Assembly: GCA_950097015.1 (NCBI GenBank) | Contig: CATNEN010000008.1 | Span: 3,563,501-3,627,500, forward strand | DNA from: Macrostomum hystrix | Lineage: Eukaryota; Platyhelminthes; Macrostomidae | DNA: 64,000 nucleotides | Direction: 5' to 3' | In this document: positions 24,025 to 36,634 of the stretch, in pieces | Position numbering within the stretch: position 1 is the stretch's first letter | How the letters are laid out: each line of letters opens with the position of its first letter | Notes under the pieces: generated by a model | Databases searched by the model: none | Told to the model about the DNA's origin: nothing | Seen by the model: the letters and a program-made list of their open reading frames with translations, nothing else | Made by a program: the position numbers and the translations under genes

Positions 24025-25300
24025 TCAGTTGACCAGGTCGCTAATCTGGGCGCATCTGTCGGCGTACAGATCTGCAAAGCGTCTGGCCAACTCCAGGAAC
24101 GGCAGGTCAACTCCGTGACCCTCCTTTGCCGACGCTTCGAAGTACATCAGACCGGCCGACTGGGCCAGCTCCTGGCCCTGGCTCGGCGTCACAATGCGTC
24201 GATTTTCGAGATCAGATTTTAGCGCCACGAGAGCCGTTGGTATCGGGGTGGTCTGTCAGCAATGAGAAATGAGAATGCTTTCGCGCTATAAGAAACGGCA
24301 TAACACGGCACTCAGACACTCAGACACACAACCCGTCCCAATGGAACAAACAGGCTCTCAAAGACACTCAGACACACAACCCGTCACAATGGAACAAACA
24401 GCTCTCAAAGACACTCAGACACACAACCCGTCCCAATGGAACAAACAGCTCTCAAAGACACTCAGACACACAACCCGTCCCAATGGAACAAACAGGCTCT
24501 CAAAGACACTCAGACACACAACCCGTCACAATGGAACAAACAGCTCTCAAAGACACTCAGACACACAACCCGTCACAATGGAACAAACAGCTCTCAAAGA
24601 CACTCAGACACACAACCCGTCACAATGGAACAAACAGCTCTCAAAGACACTCAGACACACAACCCGTCACAATGGAACAAACAGCTCTCAAAGACACTCA
24701 GACACACAACCCGTCACAATGGAACAAACAGCTCTCAAAGACACTCAGACACACAACCCGTCACAATGGAACAAACAGGCCTCAAAAACGTCAAACCGAC
24801 AGCCGCTACTCCTGTCCCACCATCTGCTGCTGTCCCGCCTGATCCCGCTGCTTCTGCTGCGTCGGTGGAGGCCGCTTCAAATGGGTGCCGCGACCTCGCT
24901 CAACCAGCCTGGGCAGGCGCGTCAGCCAGTGCTGGCACCTGGTTAGCGAGGCCTCACTCGTGACGTCATAGGCCAGCAGGCACAGATCCGGGCACTCCGC
25001 GTGGCTCTCGACAGTCTCGGCGTAGGCGTCCTGTCCAGCGCAGTCGTAGATGTGCAGCTCAACCTGCACCTGATGCTGCTGCTGCTGTTGCAGCTGCAAT
25101 TGATGCTGCTCAGATAGTCGACTGCTCAACGGAGCACTTTGGGACGGAGTAACGGACTTCACCAACAGCTCAACGCCGGTGGTCATGTTGTAGTTCTTGG
25201 GGAAGTGCTGACCGTCAGAGTGGAAGGCCTGCACTAGGGAGCTCTTGCCAACTGCCGCGTCGCCAAGGACGACAGTTTTGGCTCGCAGAAGCAGAGGCAT
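24025..25300 (-). CDS. IFT27: IFT27 (RABL4) small GTPase of intraflagellar transport
   Basis: Rab-like GTPase of the IFT-B complex, working in cilia with IFT25. Exon 1 is 25300-24821 (minus) and exon 2 is 24252-24025. A phase 0 junction ATG/gtggga to gacag/ACC is possible, and a donor at CTG/gttgag would shorten the loop. Exon 1 opens MPLLLRAKTVVLGDAAVGKS, containing the P-loop. It continues FHSDGQHFPKNYNMTTGVEL, which strongly resembles vertebrate IFT27. Switch II reads DCAGQD. Exon 2 has VALKSDL where Rab proteins have NKxD, so the guanine-specifying Asn is replaced, and EASAKEG as the G5 loop. About 235 residues are predicted against 186 in human. The extra length comes from a Gln-rich insert (QHQLQLQQQQQHQVQ) before switch II and a charged Gln-rich loop before exon 2. 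Confidence 0.87.
24305..24785. repeat. 47-bp minisatellite filling the IFT27 intron
   Basis: About ten copies of a 47-bp unit containing cactcagacacacaacccgt and atggaacaaacagctct. It occupies almost the whole intron between the IFT27 exons, from about 50 bases upstream of the exon 2 acceptor to about 35 bases from the exon 1 donor. Confidence 0.95.
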
Positions 25301-25719
25301 TTTTACCTATCTTCTAGGAGAGCAAGACCGTAGTGGGCCTCAACGACAGAATTAAGGCTCACAACTTTTTATCCCAGTCTGAAAGCAATCTCTTCCCAGT
25401 CTCTCTCTTCCCATTCCAGAATCTTTTTGTTCCTGAACTTGTTGCTAATTCCCTAACCCTTATCCTAAATCTTCTCTGAATAACGCACATCTGGAGTACA
25501 TTGTCACATTGCAGGGTTATTCTTGCGAATTAAAATGGGAGTGAATATTTCTTGCCTTTTCTATTCCATCGCTTTGGTGCCTTTGTTTCTTTCTTTGTAG
25601 AGGAGTGTAAACTTTGCAATGGCTAAACATTGCGTACAGCACTCACTCTCCCACAACTAATATTCTCATTTCTCCCACCACAATTCCACTTACAACCCCA
25701 CCAGCCATCCCCGCTCCCA
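25301..25719. other. IFT27 upstream region
   Basis: Presumed IFT27 5' UTR and promoter, grading into decayed copies of the downstream 19-bp repeat from about 25670. No TATA box was recognised. Confidence 0.5.
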
Positions 25720-28700
25720 CCACTAATCCCATCTCCCACCACTAATCCCCTCTCCTAACACTAATCCCCTCTCCGACCGCTAATCCACTCTCGCACCACT
25801 AATCCACTCTCCCACCACCAATCCACTATCGCACGTCTAATCCACTCTCCCACACCACTAATCCCCTCTCGCACCACTAATCCACTCTGGCATCACTAAT
25901 CCACTCTCCCACCACCAATCCACTATCGCACGTCTAATCCACTCTCCCACACCACTAATCCCCTCTCGCACCACTAATCCACTCTGGCATCACTAATCCA
26001 CTCATCCATCACTAATCCACTCATCCATCACTAATCCACTCATCCATCACTAATCCACTCATCCATCACTAATCCACTCATCCATCACTAATCCACTCAT
26101 CCATCACTAATCCACTCATCCATCACTAATCCACTCATCCATCACTAATTCACTCTCCCAACACTAATCCACTCATCCATCACTAATCCACTCTGGCATC
26201 ACTAATCCACTCATCCATCACTAATCCACTCATCCATCACTAATCCACTCATCCATCACTAATCCACTCATCCATCACTAATTCACTCATCCATCACTAA
26301 TCCACTCATCCATCACTAATTCACTCATCCATCACTAATCCACTCATCCATCACTAATTCACTCATCCATCACTAATCCACTCATCCATCACTAATTCAC
26401 TCATCCATCACTAATCCACTCATCCATCACTAATTCACTCATCCATCACTAATCCACTCATCCATCACTAATTCACTCATCCATCACTAATCCACTCATC
26501 CATCACTAATCCACTCATCCATCACTAATCCACTCATCCATCACTAATCCACTCATCCATCACTAATTCACTCTCCCAACACTAATCCACTCATCCATCA
26601 CTAATCCACTCATCCATCACTAATCCACTCATCCATCACTAATCCACTCATCCATCACTAATTCACTCATCCATCACTAATCCACTCATCCATCACTAAT
26701 TCACTCATCCATCACTAATCCACTCATCCATCACTAATTCACTCATCCATCACTAATCCACTCATCCATCACTAATTCACTCATCCATCACTAATCCACT
26801 CATCCATCACTAATCCACTCATCCATCACTAATCCACTCATCCATCACTAATCCACTCATCCATCACTAATTCACTCTCCCAACACTAATCCACTCATCC
26901 ATCACTAATCCACTCATCCATCACTAATCCACTCATCCATCACTAATCCACTCATCCATCACTAATCCACTCATCCATCACTAATTCACTCATCCATCAC
27001 TAATCCACTCATCCATCACTAATTCACTCATCCATCACTAATCCACTCATCCATCACTAATCCACTCATCCATCACTAATCCACTCATCCATCACTAATC
27101 CACTCATCCATCACTAATTCACTCATCCATCACTAATCCACTCATCCATCACTAATCCACTCATCCATCACTAATCCACTCATCCATCACTAATCCACTC
27201 ATCCATCACTAATTCACTCATCCATCACTAATTCACTCATCCATCACTAATCCACTCATCCATCACTAATTCACTCATCCATCACTAATCCACTCATCCA
27301 TCACTAATCCACTCATCCATCACTAATCCACTCATCCATCACTAATCCACTCATCCATCACTAATTCACTCTCCCAACACTAATCCACTCATCCATCACT
27401 AATCCACTCATCCATCACTAATCCACTCATCCATCACTAATCCACTCATCCATCACTAATCCACTCATCCATCACTAATTCACTCTCCAACACTAATCCA
27501 CTCATCCATCACTAATTCACTCTCCCAACACTAATCCACTCATCCATCACTAATCCACTCATCCATCACTAATTCACTCTCCCAACACTAATCCACTCAT
27601 CCATCACTAATTCACTCTCCCAACACTAATCCACTCATCCATCACTAATTCACTCTCCCAACACTAATCCACTCATCCATCACTAATTCACTCTCCCAAC
27701 ACTAATCCACTCATCCATCACTAATTCACTCTCCCAACACTAATCCACTCATCCATCACTAATTCACTCATCCATCACTAATTCACTCTCCCAACACTAA
27801 TCCACTCATCCATCACTAATTCACTCTCCCAACACTAATCCACTCATCCATCACTAATTCACTCTCCCAACACTAATCCACTCATCCATCACTAATCCAC
27901 TCATCCATCACTAATTCACTCTCCCAACACTAATCCACTCATCCATCACTAATTCACTCTCCCAACACTAATCCACTCATCCATCACTAATTCACTCTCC
28001 CAACACTAATCCACTCATCCATCACTAATTCACTCTCCCAACACTAATCCACTCATCCATCACTAATCCACTCATCCATCACTAATCCACTCATCCATCA
28101 CTAATCCACTCATCCATCACTAATCCACTCATCCATCACTAATTCACTCTCCCAACACTAATCCACTCATCCATCACTAATTCACTCTCCCAACACTAAT
28201 CCACTCATCCATCACTAATTCACTCTCCCAACACTAATCCACTCATCCATCACTAATCCACTCATCCATCACTAATCCACTCATCCATCACTAATCCACT
28301 CATCCATCACTAATCCACTCATCCATCACTAATTCACTCTCCCAACACTAATCCACTCATCCATCACTAATTCACTCTCCCAACACTAATTCACTCATCC
28401 ATCACTAATTCACTCATCCATCACTAATTCACTCTCCCAACACTAATCCACTCATCCATCACTAATTCACTCTCCCAACACTAATCCACTCATCCATCAC
28501 TAATTCACTCTCCCAACACTAATCCACTCATCCATCACTAATCCACTCATCCATCACTAATTCACTCTCCCAACACTAATCCACTCATCCATCACTAATC
28601 CACTCATCCATCACTAATCCACTCATCCATCACTAATCCACTCATCCATCACTAATCCACTCATCCATCACTAATCCACTCATCCATCACTAATCCACTC

Positions 28701-31250
28701 ATCCATCACTAATCCACTCATCCATCACTAATTCACTCTCCCAACACTAATCCACTCATCCATCACTAATTCACTCTCCCAACACTAATCCACTCATCCA
28801 TCACTAATCCACTCATCCATCACAAATCCACTCATCCATCACTAATCCACTCATCCATCACTAATTCACTCATCCATCACTAATCCACTCATCCATCACT
28901 AATCCACTCATCCATCACTAATTCACTCTCCCAACACTAATCCACTCATCCATCACTAATCCACTCATCCATCACTAATTCACTCTCCCAACACTAATCC
29001 ACTCATCCATCACTAATTCACTCTCCCAACACTAATCCACTCATCCATCACTAATCCACTCTCCCAACACTAATCCACTCATCCATCACTAATCCACTCA
29101 TCCATCACTAATCCACTCATCCATCACTAATCCACTCATCCATCACTAATCCACTCATCCATCACTAATCCACTCATCCATCACTAATCCACTCATCCAT
29201 CACTAATCCACTCATCCATCACTAATCCACTCATCCATCACTAATCCACTCATCCATCACTAATCCACTCATCCATCACTAATCCACTCATCCATCACTA
29301 ATCCACTCTCCCAACACTAATCCACTCATCCATCACTAATTCACTCTCCCAACACTAATCCACTCATCCATCACTAATCCACTCATCCATCACTAATCCA
29401 CTCATCCATCACTAATCCACTCATCCATCACTAATCCACTCATCCATCACTAATTCACTCATCCAACACTAATCCACTCATCCATCACTAATTCACTCTC
29501 CCAACACTAATCCACTCATCCATCACTAATTCACTCTCCCAACACTAATTCACTCATCCATCACTAATCCACTCTCCCAACACTAATTCACTCATCCATC
29601 ACTAATTCACTCATCCAACACTAATCCACTCTCCCAACACTAATTCACTCATCCATCACTAATCCACTCATCCATCACTAATCCACTCATCCAACACTAA
29701 TCCACTCATCCATCACTAATTCACTCTCCCAACACTAATTCACTCATCCATCACTAATCCACTCTCCCAACACTAATCCACTCATCCATCACTAATTCAC
29801 TCATCCATCACTAATCCACTCTCCCAACACTAATTCACTCATCCATCACTAATCCACTCATCCATCACTAATCCACTCATCCATCACTAATCCACTCATC
29901 CAACACTAATCCACTCATCCATCACTAATTCACTCTCCCAACACTAATTCACTCATCCAACACTAATTCACTCATCCATCACCAATCCACTCATCCATCA
30001 CTAATCCACTCATCCATCACTAATCCACTCATCCAACACTAATCCACTCATCCATCACTAATTCACTCTCCCAACACTAATTCACTCATCCATCACTAAT
30101 CCACTCATCCATCACTAATCCACTCATCCATCACTAATTCACTCTCCCAACACTAATCCACTCATCCATCACTAATCCACTCATCCATCACTAATCCACT
30201 CATCCATCACTAATCCACTCATCCATCACTAATTCACTCTCCCAACACTAATTCACTCATCCATCACTAATCCACTCATCCATCACTAATCCACTCATCC
30301 ATCACTAATTCACTCTCCCAACACTAATTCACTCATCCAACACTAATTCACTCATCCATCACCAATCCACTCATCCATCACTAATTCACTCATCCATCAC
30401 CAATTCACTCATCCATCACTAATTCACTCATCCATCACTAATCCACTCTCCCAACACTAATTCACTCATCCATCACTAATCCACTCATCCATCACCAATC
30501 CACTCATCCATCACTAATTCACTCATCCATCACAAATCCACTCATCCATCACTAATCCACTCATCCATCACTAATCCACTCATCCATCACTAATCCACTC
30601 ATCCATCACTAATTCACTCTCCCAACACTAATCCACTCATCCATCACTAATCCACTCATCCATCACTAATTCACTCTCCCAACACTAATCCACTCATCCA
30701 TCACTAATCCACTCATCCATCACTAATTCACTCTCCCAACACTAATCCACTCATCCATCACTAATTCACTCTCCCATCACTAATCCACTCATCCATCACT
30801 AATCCACTCATCCATCACTAATCCACTCATCCATCACTAATCCACTCATCCATCACTAATCCACTCATCCATCACTAATTCACTCTCCCAACACTAATCC
30901 ACTCATCCATCACTAATCCACTCTCCCAACACTAATCCACTCATCCATCACTAATTCACTCTCCCATCACTAATCCACTCATCCATCACTAATCCACTCA
31001 TCCATCACTAATCCACTCATCCATCACTAATTCACTCTCCCAACACTAATCCACTCATCCATCACTAATTCACTCTCCCATCACTAATCCACTCATCCAT
31101 CACTAATCCACTCATCCATCACTAATCCACTCATCCATCACTAATCCACTCATCCAACACTAATCCACTCTCGCACTACTAATTCACTCTCCCAACACTA
31201 ATCCACTCTCCCATCACTAATCCACTCTCCCAACACTAATCCCCTCTCGC
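25720..31250. repeat. 19-bp satellite-like array, about 5.5 kb
   Basis: Roughly 290 copies of a 19-bp unit in two main forms, ccactcatccatcactaat and tcactctcccaacactaat. The two forms and a C/T variant (aatcc/aattc) alternate in recurring patterns such as five catcc units followed by one ctccc unit, which indicates higher-order duplication. Copies at the left edge (25680-25980) and the right edge (31160-31250) are the most diverged. No open frame or other feature is embedded. Confidence 0.97.
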
Positions 31251-31446
31251 ACAACAATTTCTTTAGTGACTTTGATTTTTATATTGACGGCTGAATTAAA
31301 AAAATTGACCTCTTAAAGGCGACTGGGAAATCAATCGGTTTATTTTAAATGAAAAATCATATAGAATATTTAACGCTATAAAATTTCTTTTTTTGTGTCA
31401 GGAATGTTAGCAAAACTAAATTCCAAGAACCTCAGAGTCAGTTTGA
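31251..31446. other. 3' flank of PLAC8 gene 1
   Basis: AT-rich DNA between the 19-bp array and the stop codon of the first PLAC8 gene. It is probably the 3' UTR. Confidence 0.5.
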
Positions 31447-31913
31447 TCACTGAATCCGGAAGGCCGGCTTTCCCGTCACGCGCTCGATGTAGTCCAGCTC
31501 GCGCTTCATCTGGCACAGGGCGCACGGCAGCGAGCAGCCGCTGGTGACGCAACAGTCGTCGATGGCTCCTCCGGCGATGCCGTGGGCGGCCCTCAGCTTG
31601 GTCCGATAGACCAGCGGGGCCGAGTGCCCGCACATGGCCAAGCAGATGGGCGCGCAGCAGCTCTCGCCCAGCCGAGGTGACAGGCAGCAGCACAGGTAGC
31701 AGGGCGCGCACCAGGCCACCAGGCAGCAGGAGCTCATGTCCTCGCAGCAGCCGCAGAGGCTGGTCGACCAGGTGCGAGGTCCGGGCTCGGCCGGCTGATT
31801 GGTGACTATGTTGGTCAGGTTCACCATGATGTGATGCCCGCTTGCTGTCTGCTGGTTGTAGCCCATCCTGTAAGGATCCGATGCGGCTGATGGTGGCTGC
31901 TGCTGCATCACCC

Positions 31914-31958
<45 letters not shown>

Positions 31959-32007
31959 TATCATCCTGATCGTACTTTGGCGGACTCGCATAATTGTACT
32001 CGGCCAT
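31447..32007 (-). CDS. PLAC8/cornifelin-family Cys-rich protein, copy 1
   Basis: Single-exon protein of 186 residues. It has an N-terminal tail with PPKYD, a polyglutamine run of 14 residues (CAG codons, about 31914-31956) and the segment SDPYRMGYNQ. A PLAC8 domain follows from about residue 80: WSTSLCGCCEDMSSCCL, WCAPCYLCCC, GESCCAPIC, PLVYRTKLRAAHGIAGG, DCCVTSGC and CALCQMKRELDYIE. These are the family's Cys clusters, the R..yGI.G segment and the Q..REL end. PLAC8 proteins are small Cys-rich, often membrane-associated proteins of varied function, so no specific role can be given. The last 345 coding bases inside the domain are identical to copy 2 at 33802-34146, whereas both tails differ. 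Confidence 0.9.
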
Positions 32008-32397
32008 AATTTACTCTCCGAATGGGTGTTAGTAAATAGATTTATTTTCACTACGCCTCATATATAGATCTTTGAATTGCGCCAAATAAACAGATTTTAT
32101 AAGCATTCAATTTGAGTGTCGTTTCTTAGAACTTACCAAGATTTCTAAGAAATCTGTGCGCTTTACCGTTTCGCTTTCTCTTTGGTCCAGAAGATAGTAT
32201 CGGATCTGTGCTCTTATCTGTGTGCAGGCAGCTTAACGAATAGCTGATTAGTGTAAGCTTCACTGTGTTGTAGCAGTTGTGCTAAAAACACAGACAACTG
32301 GCCCCATGTCACCTACTTATCTACCCGTTGCATTCGCTTTTATTTTCGATTTTTATTGCTGAATGTGTTTACTCACCGGAAGCAGCCCGCTAATGTG
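32008..32397. other. Upstream region of PLAC8 gene 1
   Basis: Presumed 5' UTR and promoter. A TATA-like tatatagatc near 32051 is the only candidate core element seen. Confidence 0.45.
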
Positions 32398-33200
32398 CTC
32401 ACATTCTCACCTCAGTCACTAATCCTCTGTCACATTCTCACATCAGTCACTAATCCACTGTCACATTCTCGCCTCAGTCACTAATCCTCTGTCACATTCT
32501 CGCCTCAGTCACTAATCCTCTGTCACATTCTCACATCAGTCACTAATCCTCTGTCACATTCTCATCTCAGTCACTAATCCACTGTCACATTCTCGCCTCA
32601 GTCACTAATCCTGTCACATTCTCACATCAGTCACTAATCCACTGTCACATTCTCATCTCAGTCACTAATCCACTGTCACATTCTCGCCTCAGTCACTAAT
32701 CCTGTCACATTCTCACATCAGTCACTAATCCACTGTCACATTCTCATCTCAGTCACTAATCCACTGTCACATTCTCGCCTCAGTCACTAATCCACTGTCA
32801 CATTCTCGCCTCAGTCACTAATCCTGTCACATTCTCACATCAGTCACTAATCCACTGTCACATTCTCATCTCAGTCACTAATCCACTGTCACATTCTCGC
32901 CTCAGTCACTAATCCACTGTCACATTCTCGCCTCAGTCACTAATCCTGTCACATTCTCACATCAGTCACTAATCCACTGTCACATTCTCATCTCAGTCAC
33001 TAATCCACTGTCACATTCTCGCCTCAGTCACTAATCCTCTGTCACATACTCACCTCAGTCACTAATCCACTGTCACATTCTCATCTCAGTCACTAATCCA
33101 CTGTCACATTCTCACCTGAGTCACTAATCCACTGTCACATTCTCGCCTCAACACTAATCTACTGTCACATTCTCACCTCAGTCACTAATCCTGTCACATA
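32398..33200. repeat. 31-bp minisatellite between PLAC8 genes
   Basis: About 26 copies of a 31-bp unit containing cctcagtcactaatccactg followed by tcacattctcg. Some units are 28 bp, lacking the cca or ctc triplet. Variants cgcc, catc and cacc recur in the same order, again showing multi-unit duplication. The cactaatcc core is shared with the 19-bp array at 25720-31250. Confidence 0.95.
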
Positions 33201-33417
33201 ACCCAGTGACTGTGATAAAAAGAAATACTTTAAAAAATGATTAGCATATTACACTTGTAATTTCCAAAATTTGAAGCACTTTTTTGTCTCGAGTTGAACT
33301 TGAAAAATAAGTTTAGTATAATTATTGCATAATGACTTTGTTAAAACGATAGCAATGATATTCTATTGCGGAGTGATATTTTGAATTGCTTTTGGCTACG
33401 CGAACTTCGCAATTTTT
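33201..33417. other. AT-rich spacer
   Basis: AT-rich sequence between two minisatellites. Nothing recognisable was seen. Confidence 0.5.
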
Positions 33418-33635
33418 TCCATTACCCATCTCAAATCACCTGAGCAGTCATTACCCATCTCAAAATCACCTGAGCAGTCATTACCCATCTCAAAATCACC
33501 TGAGCAGTCATTACCCATCTCAAAATCACCTGAGCAGTCATTACCCATCTCAAATCACCTGAGCAGTCATTACCCATCTCAAAATCACCTGAGCAGTCAT
33601 TACCCATCTCAAATCACCTGAGCAGTCATTACCCC
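33418..33635. repeat. 29/30-bp minisatellite
   Basis: About seven copies of a unit containing cattacccatctcaaaatca followed by cctgagcagt, 30 bp, or 29 bp where one A is missing. It lies downstream of the second PLAC8 gene. Confidence 0.93.
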
Positions 33636-33787
33636 TCTAAAATGAGTCATTAAATCGGGTCTTTTGGTTTTTTAAATATAAAAGCGTAGAATAAGATTCC
33701 CAAAATTTTGGGAGCTGGAATCTGACAGATATAGTGTCAGACAATCAAGTCCCATTGTCCATAATCCGATCTGTAGCTACTGGGTCG

Positions 33788-34248
33788 TCACATCCTCACA
33801 AAGGCCGGCTTTCCCGTCACGCGCTCGATGTAGTCCAGCTCGCGCTTCATCTGGCACAGGGCGCACGGCAGCGAGCAGCCGCTGGTGACGCAACAGTCGT
33901 CGATGGCTCCTCCGGCGATGCCGTGGGCGGCCCTCAGCTTGGTCCGATAGACCAGCGGGGCCGAGTGCCCGCACATGGCCAAGCAGATGGGCGCGCAGCA
34001 GCTCTCGCCCAGCCGAGGTGACAGGCAGCAGCACAGGTAGCAGGGCGCGCACCAGGCCACCAGGCAGCAGGAGCTCATGTCCTCGCAGCAGCCGCAGAGG
34101 CTGGTCGACCAGGTGCGAGGTCCGGGCTCGGCCGGCTGATTGGTGATCACGTTGGTCAGGTTCACCATCACTTGATCTCCCGACGGCTGATTGTAGCCTA
34201 TACGATACGGGTCCGTTTCATATGGTACCGGCTGCTGCTGCACCACCC

Positions 34249-34282
<34 letters not shown>

Positions 34283-34342
34283 ATTCTCATAATCAGCCAC
34301 TGTGTCGTACTTTGGCGGAGCGCTGGGAGTGTAAGAAGCCAT
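33788..34342 (-). CDS. PLAC8/cornifelin-family Cys-rich protein, copy 2
   Basis: Single-exon protein of 184 residues, a tandem paralogue of copy 1 in the same orientation 2.3 kb away. The N-terminus has PSAPPKYDTVADYEN, a polyglutamine run of ten residues and ETDPYRIGYNQ. The PLAC8 domain matches copy 1 residue for residue from NQPAEPGPRTWSTS to GKPAF. The C-terminus is VRM instead of RIQ. DNA is identical over 33802-34146, including third codon positions, while the upstream coding part and flanks differ. That pattern fits gene conversion or a very recent partial duplication. Confidence 0.9.
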
Positions 34343-34434
34343 AATCCCACCTGTGACGCAGAGGGTAATGTGTCGCTTGATCCATTCCTGATCATTTCGT
34401 CTGTCACTGCAACATCCTTCTCTGTGTCACCCTG

Positions 34435-34585
34435 CTTCTCACAGTCTCACCCTGCTTCTCACAGTCTCACCCTGCTTCTCACAGTCTCACCCTGCTTCTC
34501 AGTCTCACCCTGCTTCTCACAGTCTCACCCTGCTTCTCACAGTCTCACCCTGCTTCTCACAGTCTCACCCTGCTTCTCTCAGTCT
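34435..34585. repeat. 20-bp minisatellite
   Basis: About 7.5 copies of tctcaccctgcttctcacag (20 bp), starting about 90 bases upstream of the PLAC8 copy 2 start codon. Confidence 0.93.
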
Positions 34586-34604
34586 CTTGCCCCAAAGCCC
34601 CTGT

Positions 34605-35405
34605 ACTTCAGTGTCAGTCAACTACTAACACTCTGTACTTCAGTGTCAGTCACCTACTAACCCTCTGTACTTCAGTGTCAGTCACCTACTAACCCTCTGT
34701 ACTTCAGTGTCAGTCACCTACTAACCCTCTGTACTTCAGTGTCAGTCACCTACTAACCCTCTGTACTTCAGTGTCAGCTACCTACTAACCCTCTGTACTT
34801 CAGTGTCAGTCAACTACTAACCCTCTGTACTTCAGTGTCAGCTACCTACTAACCCTCTGTACTTCAGTGTCAGCTACCTACTAACCCTCTGTACTTCAGT
34901 GTCAGCTACGTACTAACCCTCTGTACTTCAGTGTCAGCTACGTACTAACCCTCTACTTCAGTGTCAGTCACCTACTAACCCTCTACTTCAGTGTCAGTCA
35001 CCTACTAACCCTCTGTACTTCAGTGTCAGCTACCTACTAACCCTCTGTACTTCAGTGTCAGCTACGTACTAACCCTCTACTTCAGTGTCAGTCACCTACT
35101 AACCCTCTGTACTTCAGTGTCAGTCACCTACTAACCCTCTGTACTTCAGTGTCAGCTACCTACTAACCCTCTGTACTTCAGTGTCAGTCAACTACTAACC
35201 CTCTTTACTTCAGTGTCAGCTACCTACTAACCCTCTGTACTTCAGTGTCAGCTACCTACTAACCCTCTGTACTTCAGTGTCAGCTACGTACTAACCCTCT
35301 ACTTCAGTGTCAGTCACCTACTAACCCTCTGTACTTCAGTGTCAGCTACCTACTAACACTCTGTACTTCAGTGTCAGCTAGCTACTAACCCTCTGTACTT
35401 CAGCT
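34605..35405. repeat. 32-bp minisatellite
   Basis: About 26 copies of a 32-bp unit, or 28 bp where gtac-type bases are missing, containing accctctgtacttcagtgtc. Variants agtcacctac, agctacctac and agctacgtac recur in the same series. Confidence 0.95.
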
Positions 35406-35773
35406 ACTCACTATTTGAAAATACGAATCCAGCTCGCAGACTCACCGCAAATTCCCGAAAGCTTAAATAAAAGAATATGCTTTTAAAGACGCTCTCTTGC
35501 TGTAGCAATAGGACTAATATTTTCTGGTCTTACAGTTTCTCATTCTAGTTGGCTTTATTTAGTGAGAGAGATGCTTTGTTAGAACCAAAGCACCAGCTAG
35601 AAAATTTCCTAGAAATTTAGAGGAACCAATCCTTGCGTACAGTGATATTCATACACTCACGGAGTGTACACTGCATGTACGAACACTCCCGCATGCCACC
35701 TAGCAGGGGCATGAACGCTGCATACGTGCTAATACCTACCTACTGGCCTAGAATCAGGCCAGCGTTCAGCTCG
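35406..35773. other. Spacer left of the foldback element
   Basis: Single-copy-looking sequence between a minisatellite and the left inverted repeat. No gene was recognised. Confidence 0.5.
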
Positions 35774-36227
35774 CGGCCGCCGGCTAGCCGACACTTCCAC
35801 TAGTCAAAAAATACTCGGCTAGCCGGGTGAACCCATGTGGACCCTCGGGGGGCTAGCCGTACTGGCGGTGGACTTGGGGGGAATTCCGATAAATGTTACA
35901 TGAATCATGCTACTCGTCTACTGCAAGTAAAAAGTATAAAATATGAAGTATGTAACCCACGTGCATGTAGTAAGATAACTATACAAATAATTTATTTCCA
36001 AACATAGCTCGTATAGGCAAGCAAACCACATTTCATACTAATTAATACTGTAATACAATACAACTTAAGCTGAATTAGTTCCGATGGGAGTTACTGATTA
36101 AGTGCATTTTACATGTAAATAGATAATATGACGCTTTTTCTATCGTGCTAAGTAAGAACCAATAAGTGATCACCCCGTCTCAAACAACTGATTATTTCCA
36201 ACTTAACAGTGAGGGCATAATGGCTTA
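35774..36227 (+). repeat. Left long inverted repeat
   Basis: 454 bp, matched in reverse complement by 40300-40746 with only a few substitutions and one 7-bp indel (gctcgta, near 36008). The outer 120 bases contain three copies of the palindrome ggctagcc, at about 35783, 35818 and 35851, a possible subterminal binding site. Confidence 0.95.
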
Positions 36228-36634
36228 TCGGAAGCCAGAACTACAATTACAACACATCTAATGTAGAACAAAATGGCTATAAAACTAAATAATTAGTGAA
36301 CATTGAGTGTCACAATGAAATATAGGATCAAAAGAAATTAAACATTAAAAAATTAGGAACAAAAAGGATTCGAACTCTCGAAACTCCTAGAAAAAGAGCT
36401 CTCTCGAACAACACGCCACACAATAACGCCTAAATGAGCAGAAAAAGACGAATTTATACAGGCTAATAATACTAAATTCAAAACCAAATCATATTTATGG
36501 TACTTTTATTTTACGCCATATTACTTGGTTGCTGGATTTTATTGGCTAGCTTTTTAACAGCAGCTAAATGGAAAAATTAAATTAAAGCTTCTTTACCCAG
36601 CTCACCAACCCTAAAAATAGGCTTTTCATTCAAC
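36228..36634. other. AT-rich interior of the foldback element
   Basis: About 400 bp of AT-rich DNA found only next to the left inverted repeat. No coding potential was seen. Confidence 0.5.

Noticed and set aside
33734-34052. Additional frames over the PLAC8 genes on both strands
   Set aside because: They are shadows of GC-rich coding sequence. The PLAC8 frame has the family's Cys pattern and they do not.
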